Positions 41,979 to 51,813 are shown, counted from the stretch's first letter. The stretch: DNA of 64,000 bases from Chryseobacterium formosum (GCF_026460885.1 NZ_JAOVZW010000019.1:91817-155816); one strand, 5' to 3'. Made by a program: numbers and translations. Notes: generated from the sequence alone by a model not told the origin.

Positions 41979-43748
41979 TTAGTACATCTTCTCAATAACG
42001 TCTGCATATTTTTTCAGCACAATATTTCTTTTAATCTTCAAAGTTGGCGTGATTTCTCCGCTGCTGATTTCAAATTCTGCAGGCATTAAAGTAAACTTTT
42101 TCACCTTCTCAAAATCTGAAAGATGCTTTTGAAATTCGTTGATTTTTTCTTTATAAAAATCGATGATTTCTTTCTTCTGAACTATTTCTTCCCAATTGGT
42201 AAACGGAATATTTCTCTTTTTTAAATAATCCGTCAGAAATTCAAAATTCGGAACAATTAAAGCCGAAACAAACTGTTTTCCTTCAGCAATCAAAACAATC
42301 TGTTGGATGAAATTATTGTTGGTCAGAAGATTTTCTATTATCTGCGGTGCAATATATTTCCCGTTGGAAGTTTTCATTAAATCTTTGATTCTGTCGGTAA
42401 TAAAAAGATTTCCTTTGTCGTCAAACTTTCCTGCGTCACCGGTTTTAAACCAACCATCCTGCGTAAAAACTTTTTCGGTTTCTTCAGGTCGGTTGTAGTA
42501 GCCTTTCATAATGCCGTTTCCTTTTGCCTGAATTTCGTCGTTTTCGCCAATTCGGATTTCTACTCCCGGCAAAGGCTTTCCACAACTTCCGTGTTCAAAA
42601 TTTGTTGGTGGAAATGCCGTTAAAGTTGCAGTCGTTTCTGTCAAACCGTAACCAACTGTAATATGAATATCAATTGACTCGAAAAACTGTGTTACTTCTG
42701 GTGACAAAGATGCTCCACCACAAGGAATAAACCACAATCTTCCGCCTAATTTTTCTTTTATTTTGCTGAAAACCAACAAATCGGCAACCGTTTCTTTACA
42801 TTTTAAACCAAAAGGAATTGTCTGGTCTTTTCTTTTGAATTCTGCAGTTTGACTTCCAATTTCTAAAGCCCAATTGAAAATTTTCTTTTTTAATGATGAA
42901 CCTTCTTCTGCTTTTTCTAAAACTCCTGCATACACTTTCTGCAAAAATCTCGGAACAACGCACATCATTGATGGTTTTACTTCCTCCAAAGCTTTGGCAA
43001 TATCTTTCGGATCGTCCAGGAAATAAACTCTTGCTCCACCATATAAACACAGCAAGGTCCAGCTTCTTTCAAAAACGTGTGTTAATGGTAAAAATGCCAA
43101 CGAAATCTCATCTTCAAAGTTTTTAAACCTAAAAAACTCAAAATGAGCATCGCAAAGTTTTACAAAATTTCCATGGGGAAGTATTACTCCTTTGGGATTT
43201 CCTGTTGTTCCTGATGTGTAAATAATCGTTGCTGTATCGTCTTCATTCTTTTCTGAAAAATCAAGTTTCGGTGACGATTTTGCAATAAAATCTTCCAAAT
43301 AAAAACTGCTGAATTCTTTTTTAATCCAAACCGCTTTTTTAGAAATGATGATTGATTTTAAACCTGTGCTTTCTTTTTTTAAGATTTCCAGACAAGAATC
43401 GTATTGAGCCTGACTTCCCACTAAAACTGATTTTGCACCAGAATCATTAAGAATAAATTCCGCCTGTTCGGTATTATTGGTTGAATAAATCGGAACGGTA
43501 ATCGCCCCAATCGACAATACAGCCAAATCAAAAATCATCCATTCTGCAGAATTATCGGCATAAATAGCGATTTTATCATTCACCTCAATCCCTGAATCTT
43601 TCAGTGCGTTGGCAGTTTTAAAAATAACTTCACTGAATTTTTGCCAGCTCAGTTCTTTCCAACCACCTTCTTTTTTCTTAAAGCCAATTGCTGATTTTAA
43701 AGGATGCTTTTCTACATTTTTTTTGATGATTGCCTCTGCAAGATTCAT
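41979..43748 (-). CDS. AMP-dependent long-chain acyl-CoA synthetase
   Basis: The 589-residue ANL-superfamily ligase activates a carboxylate, probably a fatty acid, to acyl-AMP and acyl-CoA. The P-loop-like motif YTSGTTGNPKG is at residues 177-187. VGYGLTETTATLTAFP lies near 370, and WFKTGDAGKFDDKGNLFITDRIKDLMKTSNGKYIAP near 440 contains the core and hinge motifs. Its ATG overlaps the stop of the upstream dehydratase-type gene by one base, so the two are coupled. The chain length preferred is unknown. Confidence 0.92.
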   Translation of the reverse strand: MNLAEAIIKKNVEKHPLKSAIGFKKKEGGWKELSWQKFSEVIFKTANALKDSGIEVNDKIAIYADNSAEWMIFDLAVLSIGAITVPIYSTNNTEQAEFILNDSGAKSVLVGSQAQYDSCLEILKKESTGLKSIIISKKAVWIKKEFSSFYLEDFIAKSSPKLDFSEKNEDDTATIIYTSGTTGNPKGVILPHGNFVKLCDAHFEFFRFKNFEDEISLAFLPLTHVFERSWTLLCLYGGARVYFLDDPKDIAKALEEVKPSMMCVVPRFLQKVYAGVLEKAEEGSSLKKKIFNWALEIGSQTAEFKRKDQTIPFGLKCKETVADLLVFSKIKEKLGGRLWFIPCGGASLSPEVTQFFESIDIHITVGYGLTETTATLTAFPPTNFEHGSCGKPLPGVEIRIGENDEIQAKGNGIMKGYYNRPEETEKVFTQDGWFKTGDAGKFDDKGNLFITDRIKDLMKTSNGKYIAPQIIENLLTNNNFIQQIVLIAEGKQFVSALIVPNFEFLTDYLKKRNIPFTNWEEIVQKKEIIDFYKEKINEFQKHLSDFEKVKKFTLMPAEFEISSGEITPTLKIKRNIVLKKYADVIEKMY

Positions 43749-44764
43749 TACTTTTTATTCAGCTTTTTGTCGTTAATATAATTGTTGAGATGAAAGTCAA
43801 TACTTTCTGACACGGGAGTAAATTGAAAATCTAATTTCTCTTTAATTTTTTGATTTGAAATCACATTTAAAGAAGAAACAGATTCAATATTCGATTTTGT
43901 CGCCATTTTGAGCTGAGGAATCATCCAACCCAAAAACACATTGGCTATTCTTCCCATTTGCAGCGCAGGTTTTGAAAGAATTTTAGCTTCTTTTAAACCT
44001 AATTTAGTTCTGATTTGCTTACCTAAATCAGCATATTTTTTGTTTTCGGAAACGATAATAAATCTTTCTCCGAACGCATTTTTTTCCATTAATTCAATAG
44101 AAATTCTGGCAACATCTCTAACGTCAACATAACTCGTTCCGCCAGAAAATGTGAAGCTGTTATTTTCAAAAGTCGGAAAAATATCGCCACTGCTTTTGCC
44201 CCAGTTTCCCGTTCCGATAATCATTCCGGGATTGATAATGATTGTATTTAAACCTTCTGCGGAAGCTCTCCAAACCTCCATTTCAGAAAGATGTTTTGAG
44301 ATCGAATATGCAGAATGCTCGTCTTTAGGGTTGAAATCTGAACTTTCGTCAAGCTCTCCTTTTTCATTAAATAAATCTAAAACTGCAATCGAACTTACGT
44401 GAAGAAATTTTTCAACCTTAGAATTTTCGCAGGCAAAAAGAAGGTTTTCTGTCGCCTTGATATTGGTGTGATTCATTTCTTTTTCATCTTTCGGATGAAA
44501 ACTGACTTTCGCAGCACAGTGATAGACTTCTGTAACGCCATTCAAAGCTGATTCAACTGCGTGAATGTCATCAAAATCCACATCAATCCATTCAATTTTA
44601 TCAAAAAAAACACCGGAATTCTCTGTAAAATATTGATAGGAATGTTTTACTTCATTGATGTTGCTCGAAGGTCTTTTTGCAGCACGCACTTTTTTACCTT
44701 TTTTTAAAAGTTCGAGAACGATGATTCTGCCTAAAATTCCTGTTGCACCTGTTACGAAGACCAT
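43748..44764 (-). CDS. NAD-dependent epimerase/dehydratase (extended SDR)
   Basis: The 338-residue protein has the N-terminal TGATGILGR nucleotide-binding motif (5-13) and the active-site Tyr153-x-x-x-Lys157 (SAYSISKH). The pattern HCAAKVSFHPKD and NINPG-type IINPGMIIG segments resemble the dihydroflavonol reductase/3-beta-HSD branch. Coupling to an acyl-CoA ligase suggests a lipid- or polyketide-like substrate, but this is an inference. It is preceded by a 150-bp gap without other genes. Confidence 0.87.
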   Translation of the reverse strand: MVFVTGATGILGRIIVLELLKKGKKVRAAKRPSSNINEVKHSYQYFTENSGVFFDKIEWIDVDFDDIHAVESALNGVTEVYHCAAKVSFHPKDEKEMNHTNIKATENLLFACENSKVEKFLHVSSIAVLDLFNEKGELDESSDFNPKDEHSAYSISKHLSEMEVWRASAEGLNTIIINPGMIIGTGNWGKSSGDIFPTFENNSFTFSGGTSYVDVRDVARISIELMEKNAFGERFIIVSENKKYADLGKQIRTKLGLKEAKILSKPALQMGRIANVFLGWMIPQLKMATKSNIESVSSLNVISNQKIKEKLDFQFTPVSESIDFHLNNYINDKKLNKK

Positions 44765-44914
44765 AGATTGAGATTGATTTTAATGGTTTTGCAAATTTGC
44801 ATAAATATAACAGAAAAAGATGGATTTATTTTACTACAAAAGTCATAAAACATATTTTTCACCTAAATTTTAAACTGAAAATTAGATGGCATCAAAGAAT
44901 ACATTTGACTTAGC

Positions 44915-45700
44915 TTATAATCCTAAAAATTCTTTCACAACGATTGCAAAATCAACCGGATTATCTGCCTGAACCCAGTGTGCAGCATTTTTTATTTTTA
45001 CAAATTGAGCTTTTGGAAACTGCTGCTTGATGGCAAACTCATCCTGTGGCAAAATATAATTTGATTTCTCACCTGAAATGAACAATGTTTCACCTTCAAA
45101 AACTCCAAATTTAATAGCATTTGATACAAACTGATTGTATTTTTCTGACAATGTTTTCAGATTAAATCTCCAGTTTAATTTTTTAAAATCCCCATTTTCT
45201 TCCCAATACAGATTTTTAGCTAAAAACTGAATGGTAGATTTTTCAGGAATGTATTGCGTTAAAACGGTTTCTACTTCACCTCGTGATTTTACCTCATCAA
45301 AGTTTACCGTTTCTAATGCTTTCATAATTCCCTGATGATGCGGAGGATATGCTTTTGGTCCAATGTCGACAACAGTTAGTTTATCAACTTTTTCAGGATA
45401 ATTTATAGCGAATTGCATCACGGCTTTTCCACCTAAAGAATGCCCTAAAACATGGGCTTTTTCAATTCCATAATGATTCATGTAATTGGCAATATCATTA
45501 GCTAAATCATCGTGAGACATACTTTCAGAATGAAAACTTCTGCCATGATTACGTAAATCAATTAAATGAACGGGTAAAAATTCTCCCAATTCTTTTCCGA
45601 AACTTCCCCAATTATCAAGCATTCCAAACAAACCGTGAAATACTAAAAGCGGTGTTGACGATAAGTTTTCGCCGAATATTTTTGAATGTAAGATTTCCAT
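44915..45700 (-). CDS. Alpha/beta-fold hydrolase (YbfF-like esterase)
   Basis: The 261-residue hydrolase has the oxyanion HGLFGMLDNWGSF at residues 22-34, LIDLRNHGRSFHS near 47, and the nucleophile elbow LGHSLGGK with Ser88. The catalytic His is in KNAAHWVQADNP near residue 242. This pattern fits the E. coli YbfF type of acyl-CoA or short-ester hydrolase. It lies downstream of pdxJ, with a 7-bp-period element between. Confidence 0.88.
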   Translation of the reverse strand: MEILHSKIFGENLSSTPLLVFHGLFGMLDNWGSFGKELGEFLPVHLIDLRNHGRSFHSESMSHDDLANDIANYMNHYGIEKAHVLGHSLGGKAVMQFAINYPEKVDKLTVVDIGPKAYPPHHQGIMKALETVNFDEVKSRGEVETVLTQYIPEKSTIQFLAKNLYWEENGDFKKLNWRFNLKTLSEKYNQFVSNAIKFGVFEGETLFISGEKSNYILPQDEFAIKQQFPKAQFVKIKNAAHWVQADNPVDFAIVVKEFLGL

Positions 45701-45710
45701 ATTTTTTTAA

Positions 45711-45790
45711 GATGTTAGAAATTAGATATTAGAAGTTAGTATGCAAACTCTCTTACTAACTTTTAATACCTTAACCTATAGTTTCTAATT
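45711..45790. repeat. Intergenic element with 7-bp period between pdxJ and a hydrolase
   Basis: GATGTTA, GAAATTA, GATATTA, GAAGTTA at 45711-45738 are in tandem. After a short gap, CTTACTA ACTTTTA ATACCTT AACCTAT AGTTTCT AATTCTA (about 45751-45792) gives the complementary type of heptamer. It is the same type as 63861-63977. Confidence 0.65.
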
Positions 45791-46510
45791 CTACCATTTT
45801 GCCAATCTCTTCAAATACGCCTGAACTGTATTTTCCATTCCCATATACAACGCTTCAGAAATCAAAGCGTGACCGATGGAAACTTCCAAAAGATTTGGGA
45901 TATTGTCTGCAAAATATTTTAAATTTTCTAAACTTAAATCGTGACCAGCATTGATTCCTAATCCGAATTTCTCAGCTTCAATAGCTGTTTCAATATAAGG
46001 TTTGATAGCTTCTTCTTTATTTGTTGAATAATTTGATGCATAAGCTTCAGTGTACAGTTCAATTCTGTCGGCTCCTGTTTCCGCAGCAAATTTTACCATT
46101 TCAGGATTGGGATCTAAGAAAATTGAAGTTCTGATTCCCGCATTTTTAAATTCTGTAATTACAGATTTTAGAAAATCCATATTTTTTTCACAATCCCAAC
46201 CTGCATTTGATGTTATTGCATCATCGGCATCGGGAACCAAAGTCACTTGTTCAGGTTTTACTTCTAGAACCATATCGATAAAATCTCGGTGTGGATTTCC
46301 TTCTATATTATATTCGGTTGTTACCAATGGCTTTAAATCGTACACATCTTTTCTCGTAATGTGTCTTTCATCTGGTCTTGGATGAATGGTAATTCCATGA
46401 GCACCAAATTCCTGAATTTTGATTGCAGCTTCCGTCACACTTGGAGTTTCTCCTCCTCTAGCGTTTCTGATGGTTGCAATTTTATTAATGTTTACACTTA
46501 GTTTTGTCAT
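45791..46510 (-). CDS. pdxJ: Pyridoxine 5'-phosphate synthase
   Basis: The 239-residue TIM-barrel enzyme joins 1-deoxyxylulose 5-phosphate and 3-amino-2-oxopropyl phosphate to make pyridoxine 5'-phosphate. Motifs are LSVNINKIATIRNARGG at the N-terminus, GITIHPRPDERHI near residue 35, and GINAGHDLSLENL near 192. The ATG overlaps the upstream membrane-protein stop by 4 bp (ATGA). Since this lineage uses mevalonate for isoprenoids, deoxyxylulose phosphate synthase would be needed for this and for thiamine. Confidence 0.95.
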   Translation of the reverse strand: MTKLSVNINKIATIRNARGGETPSVTEAAIKIQEFGAHGITIHPRPDERHITRKDVYDLKPLVTTEYNIEGNPHRDFIDMVLEVKPEQVTLVPDADDAITSNAGWDCEKNMDFLKSVITEFKNAGIRTSIFLDPNPEMVKFAAETGADRIELYTEAYASNYSTNKEEAIKPYIETAIEAEKFGLGINAGHDLSLENLKYFADNIPNLLEVSIGHALISEALYMGMENTVQAYLKRLAKW

Positions 46511-47478
46511 TTAGAGAACAATTTTTGAAAAACGGTCTTAAAAGATATTGCATTGAGAGGAAATTCTGCTAAAACATGAATCATGCTCAATACGAAAAGA
46601 AACAACAAGCCCGTTTGATAATTTATAAGGTACAAAGCTATTGATAAAATCCAAATCCCTGCAACTAAAACCATCTTTTTTGGCTCCAAAGACCGACTCC
46701 ATCCTATGACAGAAGTCTTGGAAAACCAATTCAGATAATGGTAAGTATAAGCAAAAGCTATAAAAATCTGTACTTTTATGATTAGTGCTGCAGTTTCTGT
46801 TTTACCAATAAAAAAAACCAACCATTGACTAATAGGTTTAAACCCGGTAAGATTAAATAAATTTTGTGCACTTGATCTCTCCAAAGCTAAATTTTCTACA
46901 GGAAGAAAATAAATAAAAAATGGCACAGCCAAAAGAATTACAATACTCAGTAAACCCAATCTATTGGGACTTGAAAGATATCCCATTATCATGAACATTG
47001 CTGTAAATACATAAACGTGAATAATTGTAGGCAGAAATAAACCAAAAAGAATGATGACACTGGGTTTAAAAAAGTAAAGAATTACACAAAACAATAAAGT
47101 TGCAATCATTAAGCTTTTAATCAATATTGATTTAGTTTTAAAAATAAAGTAAATACTTATAAGAAAAAACGCAGACAATAAAAACCCGACAAAAAAACCA
47201 TTATTTATGCTGTATAAGTTGAAAATACTGATATAATTTAAAAATAAAAAAAGCGACAGTGCGACAAATAATAAGACAAAGATTTTTACTGTTTTTTTAG
47301 GAACAAAGAAATCTTTATTTTTTAACCAATGCAATTCTGTTAAATAATGTAATGGCCCCAAAACAGCGTAAGAAAATAAAAAAGTATCGAATGGAAGTAC
47401 ACAAGATATTAGTGCAGCCAACAAAAGCATGATGAAATTTAACTGTTCCGCATTTTGATGAGATACAATATTTTTCAT
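46507..47478 (-). CDS. Polytopic membrane protein with intramembrane histidines
   Basis: The 323-residue protein has about eight or nine membrane helices. Histidines occur in or at the helix ends at residues 44 (GPLHYLTELH), 50, 154 (TIIHVYVFTA), 247 (TYHYLNWF) and 301 (MIHVLAEFP). This resembles the pattern of the Brp/Blh beta-carotene dioxygenases, in which four histidines bind iron, but the overall similarity is weak by eye. It overlaps pdxJ by 4 bp and is 28 bp from the upstream mechanosensitive channel gene. The function is unknown. Confidence 0.65.
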   Translation of the reverse strand: MKNIVSHQNAEQLNFIMLLLAALISCVLPFDTFLFSYAVLGPLHYLTELHWLKNKDFFVPKKTVKIFVLLFVALSLFLFLNYISIFNLYSINNGFFVGFLLSAFFLISIYFIFKTKSILIKSLMIATLLFCVILYFFKPSVIILFGLFLPTIIHVYVFTAMFMIMGYLSSPNRLGLLSIVILLAVPFFIYFLPVENLALERSSAQNLFNLTGFKPISQWLVFFIGKTETAALIIKVQIFIAFAYTYHYLNWFSKTSVIGWSRSLEPKKMVLVAGIWILSIALYLINYQTGLLFLFVLSMIHVLAEFPLNAISFKTVFQKLFSK

Positions 47479-47506
47479 GTTTTTACAAATGTGCTTTTAA
47501 TACAGA

Positions 47507-48772
47507 TTAGACTTTTAAGCCAATCTGCATAACCTGAAGATCAAATTCCTTTGAAGCAACCAACAAATGGTCAAAAATATCAGCCTGAATTTGTTCAAAA
47601 CGCACCCATTTAGAATCATTTGCAAAACAATAGATTTCCATCGGAAGTCCTTGAGCTGTAATTTCCAGTTGACGAACCATTATTGGACTTTCTTTATCGA
47701 TTTCGGGATCATTTTCAAGGTATTTTTGAGCGTAATGCCTGAAAACTCCGATATTGGTCAACTGTCTTCCGTTGATAATTTTATCTCGATGCTCAATTGA
47801 AGCTTTTTCCTGATTGATTTCTGAAATTTTTTGATTTAAATAATCCGAAATAAGATTAATGTCTTTTAGTTTTTCAATTTCTTCATCATTTAAAAATTTA
47901 AATGATGTAATGTTAAAAACTATTGATTTTTTTATTCTTCGGGTATTTGATTCCGACATTACCTGAAGATTTTTAATTTCAGTAGTCAGCAAATCATACG
48001 TTGGAATCGAAGAAATTGTTTTGTCAAAATTTGAAATTTTTGTGGTCAGCAAGCTTATATCTAAAATATTTCCTTCAATATTATATTTTGGAATTCCGAT
48101 CCAATCACCAACTTTTAAACTTTTGGAAGTAGCAACGTGAATTCCGGTAACAAAACCTAAAATTGTATCTCTGAACACCAAAACCAAAACTGCTGTAATT
48201 GCTCCTAAACTCCCGACAATCGTTGTTCCTTTAATCCCAAAAATCACACAGATGCTTACTATAGTAAAAATGAAAATACCGAGAATTTTTACCGTTTCAG
48301 AAATCGCATTAATTGCCATCACTTTGTAATAATCTTGTTTTATCGTAAAATAGCTTCTAAAACCAGTTAAAGAACGATACAACATTCCTGCAAGAATCAG
48401 TACCAAACCTAGATTAACCGATCTGTGAATAAAAATAGTGGTATTTTTTAAAGCTCCCACAAAAATTGACTCATGCAAAGATCCTATCGTTGCCAATGCT
48501 ACAAAATGAGCAAGGGAATTGGTAATCCTTGAATTGTAAATAGATTTTATAACGGGAAATTTTTCTTCGTTACGGAAAAACTTAAAAGTATAATTGATGA
48601 TTATCTTGAAAATAAAATCAAGCAACAGGAAAATTCCAAGCAGCAATGCCATCTTCACGATGATATGAAAAACCCAGTCGAGCCCCGTAGGTGAAATTTT
48701 GCTTACATAAATGTAAAGCTGTTCACTCGTTTCCTGAAAAAAACTTTTGGTATCTTTTATTTCGTCTTTCAT
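47507..48772 (-). CDS. MscS-family mechanosensitive ion channel
   Basis: The 421-residue membrane protein has about five membrane helices (between residues 30 and 210), then the MscS beta domain. The pore helix is TTIVGSLGAITAVLVLVFRDTILGFVTGI near residue 180, followed by the LKVGDWIGIPKYNIEGNILDISLLTTKI segment. The overall form is like E. coli YbdG. It releases osmolytes under membrane tension. It is first in a unit with the histidine-bearing membrane protein and pdxJ. Confidence 0.9.
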   Translation of the reverse strand: MKDEIKDTKSFFQETSEQLYIYVSKISPTGLDWVFHIIVKMALLLGIFLLLDFIFKIIINYTFKFFRNEEKFPVIKSIYNSRITNSLAHFVALATIGSLHESIFVGALKNTTIFIHRSVNLGLVLILAGMLYRSLTGFRSYFTIKQDYYKVMAINAISETVKILGIFIFTIVSICVIFGIKGTTIVGSLGAITAVLVLVFRDTILGFVTGIHVATSKSLKVGDWIGIPKYNIEGNILDISLLTTKISNFDKTISSIPTYDLLTTEIKNLQVMSESNTRRIKKSIVFNITSFKFLNDEEIEKLKDINLISDYLNQKISEINQEKASIEHRDKIINGRQLTNIGVFRHYAQKYLENDPEIDKESPIMVRQLEITAQGLPMEIYCFANDSKWVRFEQIQADIFDHLLVASKEFDLQVMQIGLKV

Positions 48773-48937
48773 TAAAACAAATTTAATAAATTAAAATTCA
48801 CCACAACCCTAATAAAATAAGAATTTTTCACAATACTCAAGATTAATAATTAACAAATATTTAAAATTAATTTAAAAATACAATCAAATCAATAATAATT
48901 TAATTAATTTAGTATTCTTAATTTAAAACCAAATTCT

Positions 48938-50116
48938 ATGAAAAATCTCAACTTATTCTTTATTCTCATTCTGCTTTTATCACTTGGATCTTGTAGGTCT
49001 GATTCTGAAACTCCGGCAGAAATCACTGTTGACAACACTATAAAAACCGGTAAAATCTCCGGAAGAGTAATGTCGCAAAACGGGAGCAAATCTATCGGAG
49101 GTGCATCTGTTTTCACATTTGATGAAAAATACAAAATCTATTACACAACTTCTGATTCTGATGGAAATTTCACATTAGAAGCTCCTGTTGGAAATCACAC
49201 AATTCACATTCAAACCGGAAATGGCAGTAATTTCCGTACCGAAATTTCAGCAACTATAAAAGACAACGAAACTTTAAGCTTAAATGCAAGTCAAACTAAA
49301 CTAAATCAGGTTGCTAAAATTGCTTACGTAAAAGGAAACTATGATAAAATTGAGAATATTATTCAGAATTTAGGATACAATGCCACAGAAATTACCAATG
49401 CTGATCTTGCCAACATCACAGCAATTGCTCAATACGACATTATTTTTCTTAATTGCGGATCAAGAAATTACAATTCAAACCAATCACTTTACCCTGCAAT
49501 TGACGCGAATTTGGCTATTTTTGTTGCTAATGGCGGAAGTATTTACGCATCAGATTGGGATGTTGCCTATTTAGTTGGTGGAACTGACAATACAACAAGC
49601 TGTTCACTTCCGGGTGGATTTGTTCCTGATACAAAATTATGCTCGACAAACACAGGAAGCTCTGGAATTATTCCGGCAACTGTAAGTAGTTCTGGATTAT
49701 CTACTGCTTTAGGATTTAATACTCTTAATATTGATTTTGATTTAGGTTCATGGCAAAAAATTACCAACTATGATCCGACATATTGGGAAGTTTTAGTGAA
49801 AGAAACTTCATCAAACAATGCATTGATGATCAGAACCAATCATTTTACAGCAACAGGAATTCCTGCAACACCAATCGGAAATGCTCCGAATACAACATTT
49901 ACAACAGTTTGTATTACACTTCCCGGAAATATACAAATCAGTCTTTCTGTTCCTACCGCTGCAGTTCCTTATCTGGTAGCTTTAGGCGCAACTGTGGGAC
50001 CTTGTTCGGGATCTACAAACAGTGGATATATTTATTACACAAGTTTCCATAATCACGCTACAGGAAATATTGGAAATGCAGGAGTAATTCTACAGTATGT
50101 AATTTTAAATCTTTAA
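48938..50116 (+). CDS. Lipoprotein with carboxypeptidase-regulatory-like domain
   Basis: The 392-residue protein has a lipoprotein signal with Cys at about residue 19 (LLSLGSC). A CarboxypepD_reg-like beta domain follows at about 38-110 (GKISGRVMSQNGSKSIGGASV ... YYTTSDSDGNFTLEAPVG). The rest (KIAYVKGNYDKIENIIQNLGYNATEI...) resembles a class I glutamine-amidotransferase-like fold, in which NGGSIYASDWD is a conserved-looking turn. No catalytic Cys is evident at the expected place. It is probably an outer-surface or periplasmic lipoprotein of unknown ligand. Confidence 0.75.
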   Translation: MKNLNLFFILILLLSLGSCRSDSETPAEITVDNTIKTGKISGRVMSQNGSKSIGGASVFTFDEKYKIYYTTSDSDGNFTLEAPVGNHTIHIQTGNGSNFRTEISATIKDNETLSLNASQTKLNQVAKIAYVKGNYDKIENIIQNLGYNATEITNADLANITAIAQYDIIFLNCGSRNYNSNQSLYPAIDANLAIFVANGGSIYASDWDVAYLVGGTDNTTSCSLPGGFVPDTKLCSTNTGSSGIIPATVSSSGLSTALGFNTLNIDFDLGSWQKITNYDPTYWEVLVKETSSNNALMIRTNHFTATGIPATPIGNAPNTTFTTVCITLPGNIQISLSVPTAAVPYLVALGATVGPCSGSTNSGYIYYTSFHNHATGNIGNAGVILQYVILNL

Positions 50117-50140
50117 AAATCGGCTTAAAAATTGATAAAC

Positions 50141-50168
50141 AAAAAGTGGCTTTTTAAAGTCACTTTTT
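50141..50168 (+). terminator. Rho-independent terminator after the lipoprotein gene
   Basis: AAAAAGTG (50141-50148) pairs with CACTTTTT (50161-50168), and the right arm itself ends in a T run. It lies about 25 bp after the stop codon and 13 bp before the next gene's start. Confidence 0.7.
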
Positions 50169-50181
50169 TATTTAAATAAAT

Positions 50182-50673
50182 ATGGATCATTCAATAATTT
50201 CGCTTTTAAGTATCATTTTACTTATTCTGGGAATCTTGGGAACTTTTTTACCGGTTTTACCGGGATTGGTTTTAAGTCTTAGCGGGCTTTTAATTTATAA
50301 ATATGGCACAGATGCTGATCTTTCAGTACTTTATATTTGGGCATTTGTAATTTTGACACTTGCTTCTGTGGTATTAAGCTACGTAATTCCAGCAAAAACC
50401 AACAAAAAATATGGGGGAACAAATTGGGGAAGCATCGGTTCGGTAATCGGAACAATTGTAGGACTGTTTTTACCAATTCCTTTAGGTTTTCTTGTAGGAA
50501 TGTTTGCCGGAGTTTTTATAGGAGAACTTTTGCACGACAGCAAAGACATGAATAAAGCTTTAAAATCAACCAAAGGAGCGTTTATTGGATTCATTTATGG
50601 AACGGGATTCAGCTTAGTTGTTGGAATTGCAATGCTTATGGTTGTCGTTTTAGATATTTTTAATGTAATTTAA
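50182..50673 (+). CDS. DUF456 membrane protein
   Basis: The 163-residue protein is almost entirely hydrophobic with about five helices. The LGTFLPVLPGLVLSLSGLLIYKYG segment near residue 20, GTNWGSIGSVIGTIVGLFLPIPLGFLVGMFAGVFIGE near 80, and the C-terminal GFIYGTGFSLVVGIAMLMVVV segment match DUF456. No function is known. It is 8 bp upstream of a lipoprotein gene on the same strand. Confidence 0.88.
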   Translation: MDHSIISLLSIILLILGILGTFLPVLPGLVLSLSGLLIYKYGTDADLSVLYIWAFVILTLASVVLSYVIPAKTNKKYGGTNWGSIGSVIGTIVGLFLPIPLGFLVGMFAGVFIGELLHDSKDMNKALKSTKGAFIGFIYGTGFSLVVGIAMLMVVVLDIFNVI

Positions 50674-50681
50674 TTGTAAAA

Positions 50682-51185
50682 ATGTATAAACATATCATAT
50701 TGAGTTTAAGTTTAATCAGCCTGATAAACTGCAAAGCTCAGAAAGAACTGAAAAATCAGGAAACAGCTCAAAATTCTACTGATGTACAAACCGAAACTTC
50801 TATGAAAAGCGAAGGAAATATTATTTATTTCAGTGAAGGAGAAAATAAATTTTTGAAAGAATTTCAAATGAATGTTACTTTTAAAAGTATGGCAGAAGAC
50901 AGCCGCTGTCCGCAAGGAACACAATGTATTTGGGCTGGAGTTGCCGTTGCCAATGTAGAAGTTATGAGTACCACAAGCCGACCAATGACTTTACAATTTT
51001 CAACCACAGAAGTTAACGGGAAAGATTATCATACGACACAATCTTTTAACGGGTATAAAATTTCTTTAGTAAAAGTTACCCCTTATCCAACTGCAGAAAA
51101 CGGAGCAAAATCACTTTCCGGAAAATACAAAATCGGAATATCGGTTACGAAAGAAGTCTATGAGACGAATTCTACCATGAAATAA
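50682..51185 (+). CDS. Lipoprotein, unknown function
   Basis: The 167-residue protein has a signal peptide with lipobox Cys at about residue 14 (SLINCKAQ). The mature domain includes AEDSRCPQGTQCIWAGVAVANVEV, a two-Cys loop (CPxGxxCxWAG) seen in many small bacterial periplasmic proteins, and beta-strand-like segments. Its last 14 bp overlap the convergent ung gene. The function is not known. Confidence 0.78.
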   Translation: MYKHIILSLSLISLINCKAQKELKNQETAQNSTDVQTETSMKSEGNIIYFSEGENKFLKEFQMNVTFKSMAEDSRCPQGTQCIWAGVAVANVEVMSTTSRPMTLQFSTTEVNGKDYHTTQSFNGYKISLVKVTPYPTAENGAKSLSGKYKIGISVTKEVYETNSTMK

Positions 51186-51813
51186 GCTTCTTCCCTTTTG
51201 AAGCAAGATATTCATTAATTTTCGAGAAAGGTTTGCTGCCATAAAAACCTCTGTATACAGAAAAAGGTGATGGATGCGCAGATTTAATGATAAAATGTTT
51301 AGCCGGATTGATTAATTCGGCTTTTTTCTGTGCAAAAGCTCCCCACAAAACGAAAACCACATTTTCTTTTTTATCTGAAATTTCTTTAATTATAAAATCA
51401 GTGAATTTTTCCCAACCTAAATCTTTGTGAGAATTTGGCGAATGTGCACGAACTGTCAAAGTTGCATTCAATAATAAAACACCTTGTTTTGCCCAATCAT
51501 CCAATTCTTTTGAAGTTCGCTCAACTCCAATATCATCTTTTAATTCTGTAAAAATATTTTTAAGTGAAGGTGGAGCTGCAACCTGCTCAGAAACTGAAAA
51601 GCACAAACCATTTGCCTGAAAATCATTATGATAAGGATCTTGACCAATAATCACGACTTCAACATCATCAAAAGCCGTTAATTCCAACGCTCTGAAAATC
51701 TGTTTTTTTGGAGGAAAAACTTTCGTTGTCGCATACTCCTGTTTTACTTTTTCCCAAAGATTGGTAAAGTAAGGTGTGCTTTTTATCGGGGCTAAAATTT
51801 CGGTCCAGGTCAT
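51172..51813 (-). CDS. ung: Uracil-DNA glycosylase
   Basis: The 213-residue family 1 enzyme removes uracil from DNA. The catalytic-water-activating Asp59 is in IIGQDPYHN, with LLLNATLTVRAHSPNSHKDLGWEKFTD near 115-145 and the catalytic HPSPFSVYRGFYGSKPFSKIN segment near 180-200. It overlaps the end of the convergent lipoprotein gene by 14 bp. A 100-residue gene lies immediately upstream on the same strand, with the stop adjacent to the ung start. Confidence 0.96.
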   Translation of the reverse strand: MTWTEILAPIKSTPYFTNLWEKVKQEYATTKVFPPKKQIFRALELTAFDDVEVVIIGQDPYHNDFQANGLCFSVSEQVAAPPSLKNIFTELKDDIGVERTSKELDDWAKQGVLLLNATLTVRAHSPNSHKDLGWEKFTDFIIKEISDKKENVVFVLWGAFAQKKAELINPAKHFIIKSAHPSPFSVYRGFYGSKPFSKINEYLASKGKKLISW

